This document shows, in pieces, positions 37,390 through 46,663 of a DNA stretch of 64,000 bases (its first letter is position 1; every line of letters starts with the position of its first letter). The translations under genes were made by a program, and so were the position numbers. The notes under the pieces are model-generated. The model had not been told where the DNA came from. It ran no database searches and saw only the letters and a program-made list of their open reading frames with translations. Source of the stretch: Bradyrhizobium canariense (GTDB lineage Bacteria; Pseudomonadota; Alphaproteobacteria; Rhizobiales; Xanthobacteraceae); NCBI RefSeq assembly GCF_900105125.1, contig NZ_LT629750.1, positions 4,677,001-4,741,000 of the forward strand, given 5' to 3'.

Positions 37390-38177
37390 TCGCGCGCAGG
37401 TCGCTCGCAGCCTTTGGCGCGGTCCTGGTGCTGAGCGCCGCTGGCGCGATACCGGTCGCGCGCGCGGAGCGATTGATCGTGTCAGTCTCCAATCACCGGG
37501 TGACGGTGACGCCGAATTATTCCGGCGAGGAGCTGGTGCTGTTCGGCTCGGTCGAGAAGGACGCCTCCACGCCGGCCAGCCGCACCGCCTATGATCTCGT
37601 GGTGACCGTCAGCGGTCCGCGCGCCGACATGGTGACGCGGCGCAAGGAACGTAAATTCGGCATCTGGATCAATACCGACTATCGGCAATTTCTCGAGGTG
37701 CCGACCTATCTCGCGCTGTTTTCAAACCGGCCCTTCGATGCCATCGCCTCGCCTGAAGTGCAGCGCCGGCAGCAGCTCGGCCTCAACAACGTGCTGCTCA
37801 CGCAGCGGGTCGGGCCCGACTACGCCGACGTGGTGCCGAACGATGCGTTCCGCAGCGCATTCGTGCGGCTGCGCTCCGAACATGGCCTCTATCGCGAGGC
37901 GACTTCCGCGGTGACCTTCCTGACGCCGACGCTGTTTCGCACCGGTATTCCGCTTCCGGCGGAAGTACCGATCGGCACCTACGACGTCGAGATCAAGCTG
38001 TTTTCGGACGGCGCGCTGGTGACCCATACCGAGACCGCCTTCGAAATCGTCAAGGTTGGTTTCGAGCAGTTCGTCGCGAACAGCGCCCGCCAGAACGGCC
38101 TTGTCTACGGGCTGTTTACCGCCTTCATGGCGCTGATGACCGGCTGGATGGCGTCGATCGTCTTCCGCAAGGATTGA
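37386..38177 (+). CDS. TIGR02186-type membrane-anchored protein linked to the TauE exporter
   Basis: A 263-residue protein from ATG 37386. Signal peptide (SLAAFGAVLVLSAAGAIPVARA), then a beta-rich periplasmic domain beginning ERLIVSVSNHRVTVTPNYSGEELVLFGSVE, with RRKERKFGIWINTDYRQFLEVPTYLALFSNRP and PIGTYDVEIKLFSDGALV, then a C-terminal helix (LVYGLFTAFMALMTGWMASIVF) with a short basic tail. This matches the family that regularly sits next to a TauE-type exporter, and it probably acts with it, perhaps as an external binding partner. No enzyme motif is seen. Confidence 0.85.
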   Translation: MIARRSLAAFGAVLVLSAAGAIPVARAERLIVSVSNHRVTVTPNYSGEELVLFGSVEKDASTPASRTAYDLVVTVSGPRADMVTRRKERKFGIWINTDYRQFLEVPTYLALFSNRPFDAIASPEVQRRQQLGLNNVLLTQRVGPDYADVVPNDAFRSAFVRLRSEHGLYREATSAVTFLTPTLFRTGIPLPAEVPIGTYDVEIKLFSDGALVTHTETAFEIVKVGFEQFVANSARQNGLVYGLFTAFMALMTGWMASIVFRKD

Positions 38178-38271
38178 TGATAGTTCCAGGCGGCCGAGAC
38201 AGGCATTGCGATTCTCCCAACGCACATCACTGATGTATGTTTTATCCTGCCCATGATCCCGGAGAGTTGGT

Positions 38272-38859
38272 GTGACCAGCGTCGAAGCCAAACCGGTTCG
38301 CCGGGGCCGTCCCCGCTCCAGCGAAACCGAACAGGCGATCCTCGAGAGCGCCTATCGCATCATGGCGTCGGAAGGCCTCGCTGCGGCCAGCATCGATGCT
38401 GTCGCGCGCTATTCCGGCGTTTCCAAAATGACGATCTACAAATGGTGGCCGACCAGGGAAGCCCTCCTGATCGACGCATTTCTGCGGCAGGCTTCCTCGA
38501 TGCTGCCATTGCCGGACCAGGGCGATCCGCTGGCCCGGTTGAAAAAGCATGCGTCGGCCTATGTCGACGCCCTCAACGGTGATTTCGGCAAGGTGCAGCT
38601 CGCGGTCATTTCCGAATGCATCGCCGGCACGGGGTCGGCGAAGATCTTCTCCGAACGCTATCTTGCGATTCGACGGAACATCGCCGTCGGGATCATCAAG
38701 GCAGGCCAAAAAGACCGAAGCATCCTCGCATCGGACTCCGCCGGCGACCTGTACGACCGGATCTACGGCACGTTGTTTTATCAATACGTCTTTGGATTCC
38801 GCAGTTTGACAAAAGATTACGCGGAGAAACTGGTTACTTCGGTGCTGGCGAAAAAATAA
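38272..38859 (+). CDS. TetR family transcriptional regulator
   Basis: A 195-residue regulator starting at GTG 38272 with GGAGAG upstream. The helix-turn-helix is AAASIDAVARYSGVSKMTIYKWWPTREALLIDAF (about 35-70), canonical for TetR. The C-terminal ligand domain resembles the AefR/TetR_C_33-like group (NIAVGIIKAGQKD, LYDRIYGTLFYQYVFG). It is convergent with the desaturase (stops 5 bases apart) and separated from the TIGR02186 gene by about 95 bases, so its target is not obvious. Confidence 0.9.
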   Translation: MTSVEAKPVRRGRPRSSETEQAILESAYRIMASEGLAAASIDAVARYSGVSKMTIYKWWPTREALLIDAFLRQASSMLPLPDQGDPLARLKKHASAYVDALNGDFGKVQLAVISECIAGTGSAKIFSERYLAIRRNIAVGIIKAGQKDRSILASDSAGDLYDRIYGTLFYQYVFGFRSLTKDYAEKLVTSVLAKK

Positions 38860-38864
38860 CACGC

Positions 38865-39821
38865 TTACGGGGTTGTCGCCGCTGCGCTCTCGCGGGCCCG
38901 GCGAAACCACGCCCAGGTCTGTCGCGTGACCTTTCGATATCCCGGCCCCTGATGCACAATTCGGTCGGCGACCATCGCGTTCAGCTTCGGCAATGCGTGG
39001 AACGGGACCGATGGATAGGCATGGTGCTCGGCGTGGAATGGCATGTTCCAGGCAAACCATTTTGTCAGCGCGCCGGTATAGGTGGTCCGGGTATTCTCAA
39101 AGGCGCTTCGGGTGCGTTCGCAACCGGTGTGCTCCGCAAAGAGATACGGGCGCAGGATCATCTGGCCCAGCACCAGCGGGACCAGCCAGATCCAGAGCAA
39201 CAAAGTCGTTGGCCAGGCGATCGAGGCGATCAGCAGCCACAGATAGATGAGCGCATAGGCGCGGGCCTCCCGAACCACGAGGCTGCGCTTGTTCTCCGGA
39301 ATCCACGGCACCACCACGTTGCCTGTGATGGCGTGCCGCAACATCAGCACGGTCCGCTTCGCCAGTTGCTGGATGCCGGTATAGGCAATCGCGAGCCGCG
39401 TATCCGAGGTCGGAATCGTGCCGTTCAGGAGCTCGGGATCCCGCGTCGGATCCTGGGTGAAGCGATGATGGTCCCAATGAAACAGCGTGTAATATTCGTA
39501 AGGGTACCCAATGATGAGCGCCGACAGATGGCCGAGCCCGACATTGAGAAACCGGCTCCTGAAGACGGTCTTGTGAGCCGCTTCGTGCATCGGCATGAAC
39601 AGAAACGCGACCAGATATCCCTGGATGGCAATCAAGGGGACCGCGAGCCATCGGCCGTCAGTCGCCATCGTCAGCCAGATCGAGGTTCCGATCACCGCAA
39701 TCGCGGCATAATGCGTGATGGAACGGACCAGCCCGGGCGCGTTCGAGCGCACCGAGAGCTCCTTGAGCTGGACCGGCGTGAGAGCCCGGCCTTCGATCAA
39801 GCGATCGGCATGCGTTTCCAT
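38865..39821 (-). CDS. Membrane fatty-acid desaturase / hydroxylase family protein
   Basis: A 318-residue di-iron membrane enzyme. The three histidine boxes are intact: MPMHEAAHKT, LFHWDHHRFTQDPTRD and MPFHAEHHAYPSVPFHALP, with four helices between and around them. The family includes acyl-lipid desaturases and carotenoid hydroxylases; the spacing is desaturase-like but the substrate is unknown. The start at ATG 39821 is chosen over a 26-residue longer frame; a GTG two codons earlier is possible. It stands alone on its strand. Confidence 0.9.
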   Translation of the reverse strand: METHADRLIEGRALTPVQLKELSVRSNAPGLVRSITHYAAIAVIGTSIWLTMATDGRWLAVPLIAIQGYLVAFLFMPMHEAAHKTVFRSRFLNVGLGHLSALIIGYPYEYYTLFHWDHHRFTQDPTRDPELLNGTIPTSDTRLAIAYTGIQQLAKRTVLMLRHAITGNVVVPWIPENKRSLVVREARAYALIYLWLLIASIAWPTTLLLWIWLVPLVLGQMILRPYLFAEHTGCERTRSAFENTRTTYTGALTKWFAWNMPFHAEHHAYPSVPFHALPKLNAMVADRIVHQGPGYRKVTRQTWAWFRRARESAAATTP

Positions 39822-39961
39822 CGTCACGGATGAAGTCCTCCTGTTTTCACGCCAGCCCCGCGAACAGGGCATCGTGAAATAAGTGGACAATTCGTACACT
39901 AAATAGGAAAGCGCGCCAAGCTCGAATAACGATCACTTCGCCTGAAACGATAGCACGGCTT

Positions 39962-40915
39962 TTATTTCCGATGCGCCAGCGCGGTGCCGGGATGTGACGA
40001 TGCGCCAACGGCGGATCGGGCGGGACGCGTGACCAGATAGATACCCAACGCCACCGGAACGATGCCGATCAAATCCCTGACTTCCACATGCTCGCCAAGC
40101 ACGATCCAGGCGAACAGCATGCCGAGCGGCGGCATCAGGAAATGATAGGCACTGGCCGCGGTGGCTCCGCACACCTTCAACAGATGAAACCACAACAGAT
40201 ACGCCAGGATCGATCCGCCGAGCACGAGGAAGGCGAAGGCACCCAGCAAGCGCGCATTCGGCACGATGTCGCCGACGCTGGCGAAGGTGAGCGCGAAGGG
40301 CAACAGCGCAATCCCGCCGGCGAGATTTTGGATGCCATTGCCGATCCACAGGCTGCCCTTTGGCGCCAGCAGCTTGAACAGGATGGTGCCCATCACGATC
40401 GACATCAGCGACGCCAGCGTGAACAGGATGCCGTGCCAATCGTCGGTGCCAACCGACATCCGGTGCCAGACGATGAAGCTGACGCCGATGATGCCGAGCA
40501 ACAACCCCATGACCTTGCGCGAGGTCAGCGTCTCCCCAAGAAACAGCGCGGCAAGCATCGCCGTGAACACCGGATTGGCGCTGACGATCAGGCCACCGAG
40601 GCCGGCGGATACGGTCTTCAGTCCGGTATAGCCGAGCCCGAGATAGAGCGCGTTGTTGGCGACGCCGAGGATCGCAAAGATCGCGGCATCGCGCCAGGTG
40701 AGCTGCCATCGCTCGCCGCGAACTGCGGAAATACCGAGGATCAGGACACCCGCAAGCGAAAACCGCGCGGTGAGCAGGATCAGCGGCGGGCAATAGGTGA
40801 CGCCGATCTTGCCGGCGACGAAGGCAAAGCTCCACAGCAGGCAGAACACGCCGATATAGAACGGCAGCGGATTGAAGGTGGCGCGGGGAACCGCAACGGA
40901 GGGGGCGAGCGACAT
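39962..40915 (-). CDS. EamA/DMT-family transporter
   Basis: A 317-residue permease with ten helices in two EamA repeats (first around WSFAFVAGKIGVTYCPPLILLTARFSLAGV, second around IVMGTILFKLLAPKG to GEHVEVRDLIGIVPVALGIYL). The conserved ANPVFTAMLAALFLGE and the MPPLGMLFAWIVLGE motifs are the duplicated P-x-x-x-GE-type signature. ATG 40915 has GGAG upstream. It is divergent from a LysR regulator, the usual arrangement for an inducible metabolite or amino-acid exporter. Confidence 0.93.
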   Translation of the reverse strand: MSLAPSVAVPRATFNPLPFYIGVFCLLWSFAFVAGKIGVTYCPPLILLTARFSLAGVLILGISAVRGERWQLTWRDAAIFAILGVANNALYLGLGYTGLKTVSAGLGGLIVSANPVFTAMLAALFLGETLTSRKVMGLLLGIIGVSFIVWHRMSVGTDDWHGILFTLASLMSIVMGTILFKLLAPKGSLWIGNGIQNLAGGIALLPFALTFASVGDIVPNARLLGAFAFLVLGGSILAYLLWFHLLKVCGATAASAYHFLMPPLGMLFAWIVLGEHVEVRDLIGIVPVALGIYLVTRPARSAVGASSHPGTALAHRK

Positions 40916-40990
40916 GGGATTTCTCCTTTCCCTTGACGTAGGCCCGCGCGTTGCTATTTGGAAATTAAATGATAAACTAGGCATCAGTGG

Positions 40991-41000
40991 ATTTATAAAT
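40991..41000. promoter_or_regulatory. ATTTATAAAT palindrome in the LysR-EamA divergent gap
   Basis: A perfect 10-base AT-rich palindrome 10 bases before the lysR ATG, in a 95-base gap that is the AT-richest short stretch nearby. It could be a LysR binding half-site or a -10 element; no full T-N11-A site is assigned. Confidence 0.4.
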
Positions 41001-41010
41001 AGGTGATCCC

Positions 41011-41874
41011 ATGCTCGATCTCGAACTGCTGCGCAGCTTCGTCTCGGTGGTCGATGCCGGCGGCTTTACCCGCGCCGGCGAGCGCGTTCACCGCACCCAG
41101 TCGACCGTCAGTCAGCAGATCAAGCGTCTGGAAGATGATGTCGGCCAGCCGCTGCTGAATCGCACCGGCAAGGACGTGACGCCGACGGAGGCCGGCGAGC
41201 GGCTATTGTCCTATGCGCGGCGGCTGTTGTCGCTGGCCGAGGAGGCCCGCGACGTGCTGGCGCGGCCCGGCAATGAAGGCGCCGTGCGGCTCGGCATCCC
41301 CGAGGATTTTGCCGCCTACCGGCTGACCAAACTGCTCGCGGCGTTTTCGCGTTCGCATCCCGGCCTGCGGCTCGACGTGCGCGCCGATCAGAGCGTGTAT
41401 CTGCGGCGCGATCTCGAGCGCGGCGAACTCAATCTGGCGTTGCTCAAGCGCCCCGCCGGGGAAAAGGACGGCATCGCGGTGTGGCCCGAACGCGTGCACT
41501 GGGTCACCAGCAAGGCGCATCCGATCGATGCCAAGGTTGCTTCCGTGCCTTTGATCGGCTTTCCCGCCGGCTGCCTGTACCGGACGCGTGCGATTCATGC
41601 GATCGAAAGCGCCGGGCGCACCTGGCACATGGCCTATACCAGTTCGAGCCTGTCCGGCATCCAGGCCGCGGTCGCCGCGGGACTGGGCCTGAGCATCCTT
41701 TCCGAGATGGCTATTCAGGCTGACCATCGCGTGCTGACGGCAAAGGACGGTTTCGCACCGATCGACAAGACCGAAGTGGCGCTGGTCGCCGCACCGGAAG
41801 CGAGCCCCGCGACGCTGCGGCTCGCCGATTGTCTGGCCGAATTCTGCAACGATGTGCAGGCCAAGGCGGCGTAG
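41011..41874 (+). CDS. LysR family transcriptional regulator
   Basis: A 287-residue regulator. The N-terminal helix-turn-helix reads LLRSFVSVVDAGGFTRAGERVHRTQSTVSQQIKRLEDDVG followed by the RTGKDVTPTEAGERLLSYARRLL linker helix; the rest is a substrate-binding effector domain. It is divergent from the EamA transporter 95 bases away, its likely target. Such pairs (IciA/ArgP- or YafC-like groups) often control amino-acid export. Confidence 0.93.
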   Translation: MLDLELLRSFVSVVDAGGFTRAGERVHRTQSTVSQQIKRLEDDVGQPLLNRTGKDVTPTEAGERLLSYARRLLSLAEEARDVLARPGNEGAVRLGIPEDFAAYRLTKLLAAFSRSHPGLRLDVRADQSVYLRRDLERGELNLALLKRPAGEKDGIAVWPERVHWVTSKAHPIDAKVASVPLIGFPAGCLYRTRAIHAIESAGRTWHMAYTSSSLSGIQAAVAAGLGLSILSEMAIQADHRVLTAKDGFAPIDKTEVALVAAPEASPATLRLADCLAEFCNDVQAKAA

Positions 41875-41894
41875 CTTGCAACAGAAACGATAGG

Positions 41895-42005
41895 CTCCCT
41901 CTCCCACCGGGAGAGGGTTGGGCTGAGGGGTTACGGTCTATCGATCGAGCAGAACCCCTCACCCGGATCGCTCACGCGATCCGACCTCTCCCTCTGGGAG
42001 AGGTG
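41895..42005. repeat. Dispersed palindrome (CCCTCTCCC family)
   Basis: Outer arms CTCCCTCTCCCACCGGGAGAGG-type hairpin and the matching CCTCTCCCTCTGGGAGAGG at the far end, with an inner GGATCGCTCACGCGATCC hairpin. Confidence 0.8.
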
Positions 42006-42026
42006 AAACTCCGCTCAATAACAGCC

Positions 42027-42121
42027 CGTAGGGTGGGCAAAGGCGCACTTGCGCCGTGCCCACCATCTATCGACAACGGCATCCTGAACGGTGGGCACGC
42101 TAACGCTTTGCCCACCCTACG
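42027..42121. repeat. Dispersed inverted repeat (CGTAGGGTGGGCAAAG family)
   Basis: CGTAGGGTGGGCAAAG at 42027-42042 is the exact inverted repeat of CTTTGCCCACCCTACG at 42106-42121, with inner arms GTGCCCACC/GGTGGGCAC. It lies 22 bases after the preceding repeat element, so two families are stacked here. Confidence 0.85.
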
Positions 42122-42159
42122 ACGCTGTTCAAGCGGAGAGCCGGCTCGCTATTGAAAGC

Positions 42160-42873
42160 TCAATAGCAGCGCGCCGCAGCGATGGTGTGCAGCCTGACGT
42201 CGCCGAGCACGTGGGCCATAAAACCCGGCGTTCCAAATATCTTTGCAAAGGCCGCGTCGCGAATGCTCAGGCCCCCGGCATAGGCGCCGAATGCCGGCAT
42301 CACCGCGCGCTCACCGTCGCAGGCAAAACAGCGCCGCTCCATCGAGCGTCCGCGGGTAGAGACCCGCGCCTTCGGATGCAGATGACCGGCGATTTCGCCG
42401 CTGGCGCCGGTCGGCTCATGGCGAAATGCGATTCCGCCGATCGCCACTTCGCTCGCGACCACGCCGCCGAGATCGGACGGCAGCGCGGGATCGTGATTGC
42501 CCGAAATCCAGATCCAGTCGCGCCGCAGCTGGAGCGCCGCGATGGCCTCGCGATCCGGCGCGGACAGCCGCTCATGGGCGCTGCGGTCATGAAAGCTGTC
42601 GCCGAGCGCGATCACCATGCGTGGATCGTGCCGCGCAACCACCGCCGAAAGGCGACTGAGCGTGGCCACCGTATCATAAGGCGGCAGCAACACGCCGCGG
42701 GCGGCGAAGCTGGAGCCTTTTTCCAGATGCAGGTCGGAGACCACGAGCAGGCGCTGCTCTTCCCAGAACAGCGCGCCGGAGAGATCGGCGATCAGCGTTA
42801 CGCCGGCAACATCAACGGTGGAAATGCGCGCGGCGGAGAGCTTTTCTTGCTGAATTTGCGCGCGTGCTGTCAC
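42160..42873 (-). CDS. pdeM: Ligase-associated DNA damage response endonuclease PdeM
   Basis: A 237-residue calcineurin-like metallophosphoesterase. All metal-binding motifs are present: VVSDLHLEKGS, IALGDSFHDR, ISGNHDP, and the C-terminal GEIAGHLHPKAR. Members act as a manganese-dependent DNA nuclease/phosphodiesterase in the ligase-associated repair set. It begins at GTG 42873, 3 bases after the helicase stop, so the two are in one operon. An unusual alternative to ATG start, but no ATG fits. Confidence 0.93.
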   Translation of the reverse strand: MTARAQIQQEKLSAARISTVDVAGVTLIADLSGALFWEEQRLLVVSDLHLEKGSSFAARGVLLPPYDTVATLSRLSAVVARHDPRMVIALGDSFHDRSAHERLSAPDREAIAALQLRRDWIWISGNHDPALPSDLGGVVASEVAIGGIAFRHEPTGASGEIAGHLHPKARVSTRGRSMERRCFACDGERAVMPAFGAYAGGLSIRDAAFAKIFGTPGFMAHVLGDVRLHTIAAARCY

Positions 42874-42876
42874 AGT

Positions 42877-45459
42877 CTATCCTGTCGCCTCCTTGACGAG
42901 TTCATCGGCGGCTTCCGCCAGCAACTCGTCGGATGCTTCGCCATAAACCGACTCGCGGCCGATTTCCAGCATCACCGGCACCGCGAGCGGCGAAACATGT
43001 TCGAGTTCCCGATGGGTGATTCTCCCTTGAATGCGGGCCAGCATATCACCAAGCCGTCGAAGATCGAGCAGCCCGGTCGCGGCATCGGCCCGCGCCGCGC
43101 GCAGCAGCACGTGATCGGCCTGATGCTTGCGCAGCACGTCATAGATCAGGTCGGTCGAGAACAGCACCTGACGGCGGCTTTTTTCCTCGCCGGTAAAGCG
43201 CCGCGCGATCAGGCCGGAAATCACCGCGCAGGTGCGAAAGGTGCGCTTCATCAGCGCGGATTCCGCGAGCCAGGCTTCGAGATCATCGCCCAGCATGTCC
43301 GGATCGAACAGCGCATTGAGGTCGAGCTTGCCCTGGCGGATCATGAACGACATGTCGCCCAGCCCCCACACCGCCAGCGCATATTCATTGGCGACGAAAC
43401 CGAGCGGCCGCACCCGCGCCCGTTCCATCCGCCGCGTCAGCAGCATGCCCAGCGTCTGATGCGCCAACCGCCCCTCGAAGGGATAGCAGACGAGGTAATG
43501 CTTGTTGCCGCGCGGAAAGGTCTCCACCAGCAGCTCGCGGACGCCGGGCACGCGCGAAAAATCCTTTTGCAGCGACAGCCAGTCGCGCACCTGATCCGGC
43601 AAGCCGCCCCAGGCGCGCTTGTCGTCCAGCAATTTACGGACGCGTTCGGCCAGATAGGTCGAGAGCGGAAACTTGCCGCCCATATAGGACGGCACTTTGG
43701 CATCCTTGTCGTTGGCGCGCGACACGTAGACCTGATCCTCGGCCAGCGCTTCGTAACGCACCACCTCCCCGCCAAAGACAAACGTGTCGCCGATCACCAG
43801 ACCTTCGATGAAGGCCTCCTCGATCTCGCCGAGCATCCGCCCGCCGCGGCCCAGCGCGCCGGTTGATCCCGAGCCCCCGCCGCGCGAGCGCACCAGTCGC
43901 ACCTTCAACATGGTGTCTTCGACGATGGTGCCGACATTGAGCCGGTAGCTTTGCCGCACCCGCGGATTGGCGACGCGCCAGCGCGAGTCTGGATTATTTG
44001 CCTTGTCCTGCTTGATGCGGGCGAAGCGTTCATAGGTCTTCAGCGCGTAGCCGCCGGTCGCGACGAAATCGACCACGTCGTCGAAATCGCTTCGCGTCAG
44101 GCCCGAATAGGGCGCGGCCGTCAGCACCTCGCTGTAGAGTTCGTCTGACAGAAACGGCTCGCCGCAGGCGCAACCGAGCACGTGCTGCGCCAGCACATCC
44201 AGCGCGCCGATTCGCAACGGCGGAGTGTCCTGCGCATTTTCGGCGATCGCATCGATCGCGACCCGGCACTCCAGCACCTCGAAGCGATTGGCCGGCACCA
44301 ATACCGCGCGCGAGGCTTCGTCGATCCGGTGATTGGCGCGGCCGATCCGCTGCATCAGCCGCGACGAACCTTTCGGCGCGCCGATATTGATGACGAGATC
44401 GACATCGCCCCAGTCGACACCGAGATCGAGCGACGAGGTGCAGACCACGCCGCGAAGTTTTCCTGCCGCCATCGCATCCTCGACCTTGCGGCGCTGCGCG
44501 ACATCGAGCGAACCGTGATGCAACGCGATGGCGAGGCCATCATCGTTCATGCGCCACAGGTCCTGAAACAGCATTTCGGCCTGGCTGCGGGTATTGACGA
44601 ACACCAGCGTGGTCTTGTTGCGCTTGATCAGATTATAGATTTCGCCGAGCGCATGACGCGCGGTGTGGCCGGCCCATGGCAGCCGCTCGCGGGTGTCGAG
44701 CATCTCGACAACGGGCGCCGCCGCACCGCCGGCGACGACGATGTCGGCCGCTTCGCTGTGGCCGTCGCGTTGCGGCACCAGGAACCGCGCCAGCGATTCC
44801 GGCTCGGCGACGGTCGCCGACAGGCCGATCGCTGTCATTTCCGGCGCCAGCCGCCATAGCCGTGCGAGGCCAAGCGACAGCAGATCGCCGCGCTTCGAGG
44901 TCACCAGCGCATGCAATTCGTCGAGCACGATGCGCTTGAGCGAGGAAAACAGAAACGGCGCGTCGTCGGACGACAGCAACAGCGCCAGTTGCTCGGGCGT
45001 GGTGAGCAGGATGTCCGGCGGATAGCGCCGCTGGCGCTGCCGCCGCGACACCGGGGTGTCGCCGGTGCGGGTCTCGACCTTGATCGACAGCCCCATCTCG
45101 GCGATTGGCGCCTCCAGGTTGCGCGCGATGTCGACCGCGAGTGCCTTCAGCGGCGAAATATAGAGGGTGTGGAGGCCACGGCTGCGCTGCACGCCGCGGC
45201 CGGTGGAGATGACGCTGCCTGCGCCACGTCCCTGGACGGGAGCCGAGAGCTCGACCAATGACGATAAAAAACCCGCCAGCGTCTTGCCGGCGCCGGTGGG
45301 CGCGATCAGCAGCGCGGAACGGTCGTCGCGCGCTTTTGCGAGCAGCGCCAGCTGATGATCGCGCGGCGACCAGCCGCGCGCGGCGAACCATTGGCGAAAA
45401 CGGTCCGGCAGCAGCGCGGCCGTCCCGGCCGAAGGTGCGGTCAAAGTAAGGGCTGGCAC
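42877..45459 (-). CDS. Ligase-associated DNA damage response DEXH-box helicase (Lhr-core type)
   Basis: An 860-residue superfamily 2 helicase. Walker A LLIAPTGAGKTLAGFLSSLVE (about residue 52), DEXH box IVLDELHALVTSKRGDLL, motif III GLSATVAEPE, motif V TSSLDLGVDWGDVDLVINIGAPKG and motif VI SSRLMQRIGRANH are intact, followed by the Lhr-core winged-helix and beta-barrel region. The Walker segment is followed by a short Gly/Ser-rich insertion (VQGRGAGSVISTGRGVQRSRG). It starts at GTG 45459. Downstream is pdeM; its usual partners, exonuclease and ligase, lie about 1.2 kb away on the other strand. Confidence 0.95.
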   Translation of the reverse strand: MPALTLTAPSAGTAALLPDRFRQWFAARGWSPRDHQLALLAKARDDRSALLIAPTGAGKTLAGFLSSLVELSAPVQGRGAGSVISTGRGVQRSRGLHTLYISPLKALAVDIARNLEAPIAEMGLSIKVETRTGDTPVSRRQRQRRYPPDILLTTPEQLALLLSSDDAPFLFSSLKRIVLDELHALVTSKRGDLLSLGLARLWRLAPEMTAIGLSATVAEPESLARFLVPQRDGHSEAADIVVAGGAAAPVVEMLDTRERLPWAGHTARHALGEIYNLIKRNKTTLVFVNTRSQAEMLFQDLWRMNDDGLAIALHHGSLDVAQRRKVEDAMAAGKLRGVVCTSSLDLGVDWGDVDLVINIGAPKGSSRLMQRIGRANHRIDEASRAVLVPANRFEVLECRVAIDAIAENAQDTPPLRIGALDVLAQHVLGCACGEPFLSDELYSEVLTAAPYSGLTRSDFDDVVDFVATGGYALKTYERFARIKQDKANNPDSRWRVANPRVRQSYRLNVGTIVEDTMLKVRLVRSRGGGSGSTGALGRGGRMLGEIEEAFIEGLVIGDTFVFGGEVVRYEALAEDQVYVSRANDKDAKVPSYMGGKFPLSTYLAERVRKLLDDKRAWGGLPDQVRDWLSLQKDFSRVPGVRELLVETFPRGNKHYLVCYPFEGRLAHQTLGMLLTRRMERARVRPLGFVANEYALAVWGLGDMSFMIRQGKLDLNALFDPDMLGDDLEAWLAESALMKRTFRTCAVISGLIARRFTGEEKSRRQVLFSTDLIYDVLRKHQADHVLLRAARADAATGLLDLRRLGDMLARIQGRITHRELEHVSPLAVPVMLEIGRESVYGEASDELLAEAADELVKEATG

Positions 45460-45534
45460 GCTCCAAGAGGTAAGTCCTGAAGGCCGTTTCGTCGAGGGAG
45501 GCGGCAGATCAATCGACCCGCCTGTGGCTGAAGA

Positions 45535-46461
45535 TCAGCCCCTGGTGGCGACGACGACGAGGCCGGGCGCCGGCACATTGTCCTCATTGCGAGCGGACAA
45601 ATCCTCGCACTGCGACAGTCTGAGACCGGCAGCCTCGATCGAGGCCCGGACGTAAGACGCACTGTGCGCATAGCGCAATCCGCCGCCGATGATGACATCC
45701 TCGCCGCCATGCGTCTCGACCGTGAATGCCAATAAGCCACCGGCAACAAGCACGCGCCCGGCTTCAGCCAGCACCGGCATGAGATCGGCGACATAGACCA
45801 TGGCATCGGCGGCCAAAATCAAATCGGCACTGCCATCGGGCTTGCTGCGCAAACCCTGAACCATGTCGGCAACCTCCAACTCGGCGTAAAGGCCGGTGGC
45901 GCGCGCCCGCTCGATCATGCGCGGCGACAAATCGATGCCGATGAAATGATCGACCTCTTTGGCGAACGCGGTGGCCGCGAGACCCGTGCCGCAACCGAGG
46001 TCGATCGCGCGCTTGAAGAAGGCGGGCTTGCGGACGGCCGAGCGAACCGACAGCACCGCCTTGAACAACAACGCCGGGCCGCGGTAGCCGAGGTCGTCGA
46101 CCAGCGCCGCCTCGAACCGTGGCGCATATTGATCGAACAACGCCTGCACATAGGCCTGCGGCATGTCGGACAATTGCTCAGCGCCGAGCCGCATCAAACG
46201 CAGGCTTGCGCCATGACGGTCCTCGGGATCGGCGACATGCGCCCGACGAAACGCGGCGATCGCCTCATCGCGCTGGCCGAGCTGTTCGCGGATTTCGCCG
46301 AGCGTGAACCAGGCCGATGCGAAATTCGGCGCCAGCTCGGCTGCCTGCGCGAATAGATCGGCGGCGGCAACCAGATCGCCTTTCAATTGCAGATCGCGGG
46401 CAAATTCGAAGCGGCGGTCGGCGACGAGATCGCCGGAAGACAGGAACAGTCGCGCGGGCAT
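45535..46461 (-). CDS. TPR-containing SAM-dependent methyltransferase
   Basis: A 308-residue protein from ATG 46461. Residues about 10-85 form two TPR-like repeats (ARDLQLKGDLVAAADLFAQAAELAPN, AWFTLGEIREQLGQRDEAIAAFRRAHVADPED); from about 150 a class I methyltransferase domain follows with motif I AIDLGCGTGLAATAFA, IGIDLSPRMIERARATGLY, ADLILAADAMVYVADL and the C-terminal VETHGG block. The substrate is unknown. It lies between the two arms of the ligase-associated repair module, 75 bases upstream of the helicase on the same strand. The longer frame to 46647 runs into a palindromic repeat and is rejected. Confidence 0.88.
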   Translation of the reverse strand: MPARLFLSSGDLVADRRFEFARDLQLKGDLVAAADLFAQAAELAPNFASAWFTLGEIREQLGQRDEAIAAFRRAHVADPEDRHGASLRLMRLGAEQLSDMPQAYVQALFDQYAPRFEAALVDDLGYRGPALLFKAVLSVRSAVRKPAFFKRAIDLGCGTGLAATAFAKEVDHFIGIDLSPRMIERARATGLYAELEVADMVQGLRSKPDGSADLILAADAMVYVADLMPVLAEAGRVLVAGGLLAFTVETHGGEDVIIGGGLRYAHSASYVRASIEAAGLRLSQCEDLSARNEDNVPAPGLVVVATRG

Positions 46462-46485
46462 TGGCTTTATGTTCGACTCGGAGTT

Positions 46486-46630
46486 CACCCCTCCCCGCCG
46501 GGGAGAGGTCGGTGGGACGCGAAGCGCCGCACCGGGTGAGGGCTGGGATCTCTCGATGAAGCAAGACCCCCTCACCCGCCACACCTTCGCTACGCTTCGG
46601 CGCGGCGACCTCTCCCCGGTGGGGGCAGGT
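46486..46630. repeat. Dispersed palindrome (CCCTCTCCC family) in the divergent gap of the repair module
   Basis: Arms CTCCCCGCCGGGGAG and ACCTCTCCCCGGTGGGGG flank the element. It fills most of the 200-base gap between the methyltransferase and exonuclease starts, so it sits in both promoters. Confidence 0.8.
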
Positions 46631-46663
46631 ATAAATCGCCGCGACACCGCCTATATAGCCAAT

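Noticed and set aside
41895..42121. Stacked inverted repeats considered as a CRISPR array
   Set aside because: The units are different palindromes, not regular direct repeats with unique spacers; no cas genes.
42091..43866. 591-codon plus-strand frame
   Set aside because: Shadow of pdeM and the Lhr helicase, which have all family motifs on the other strand.
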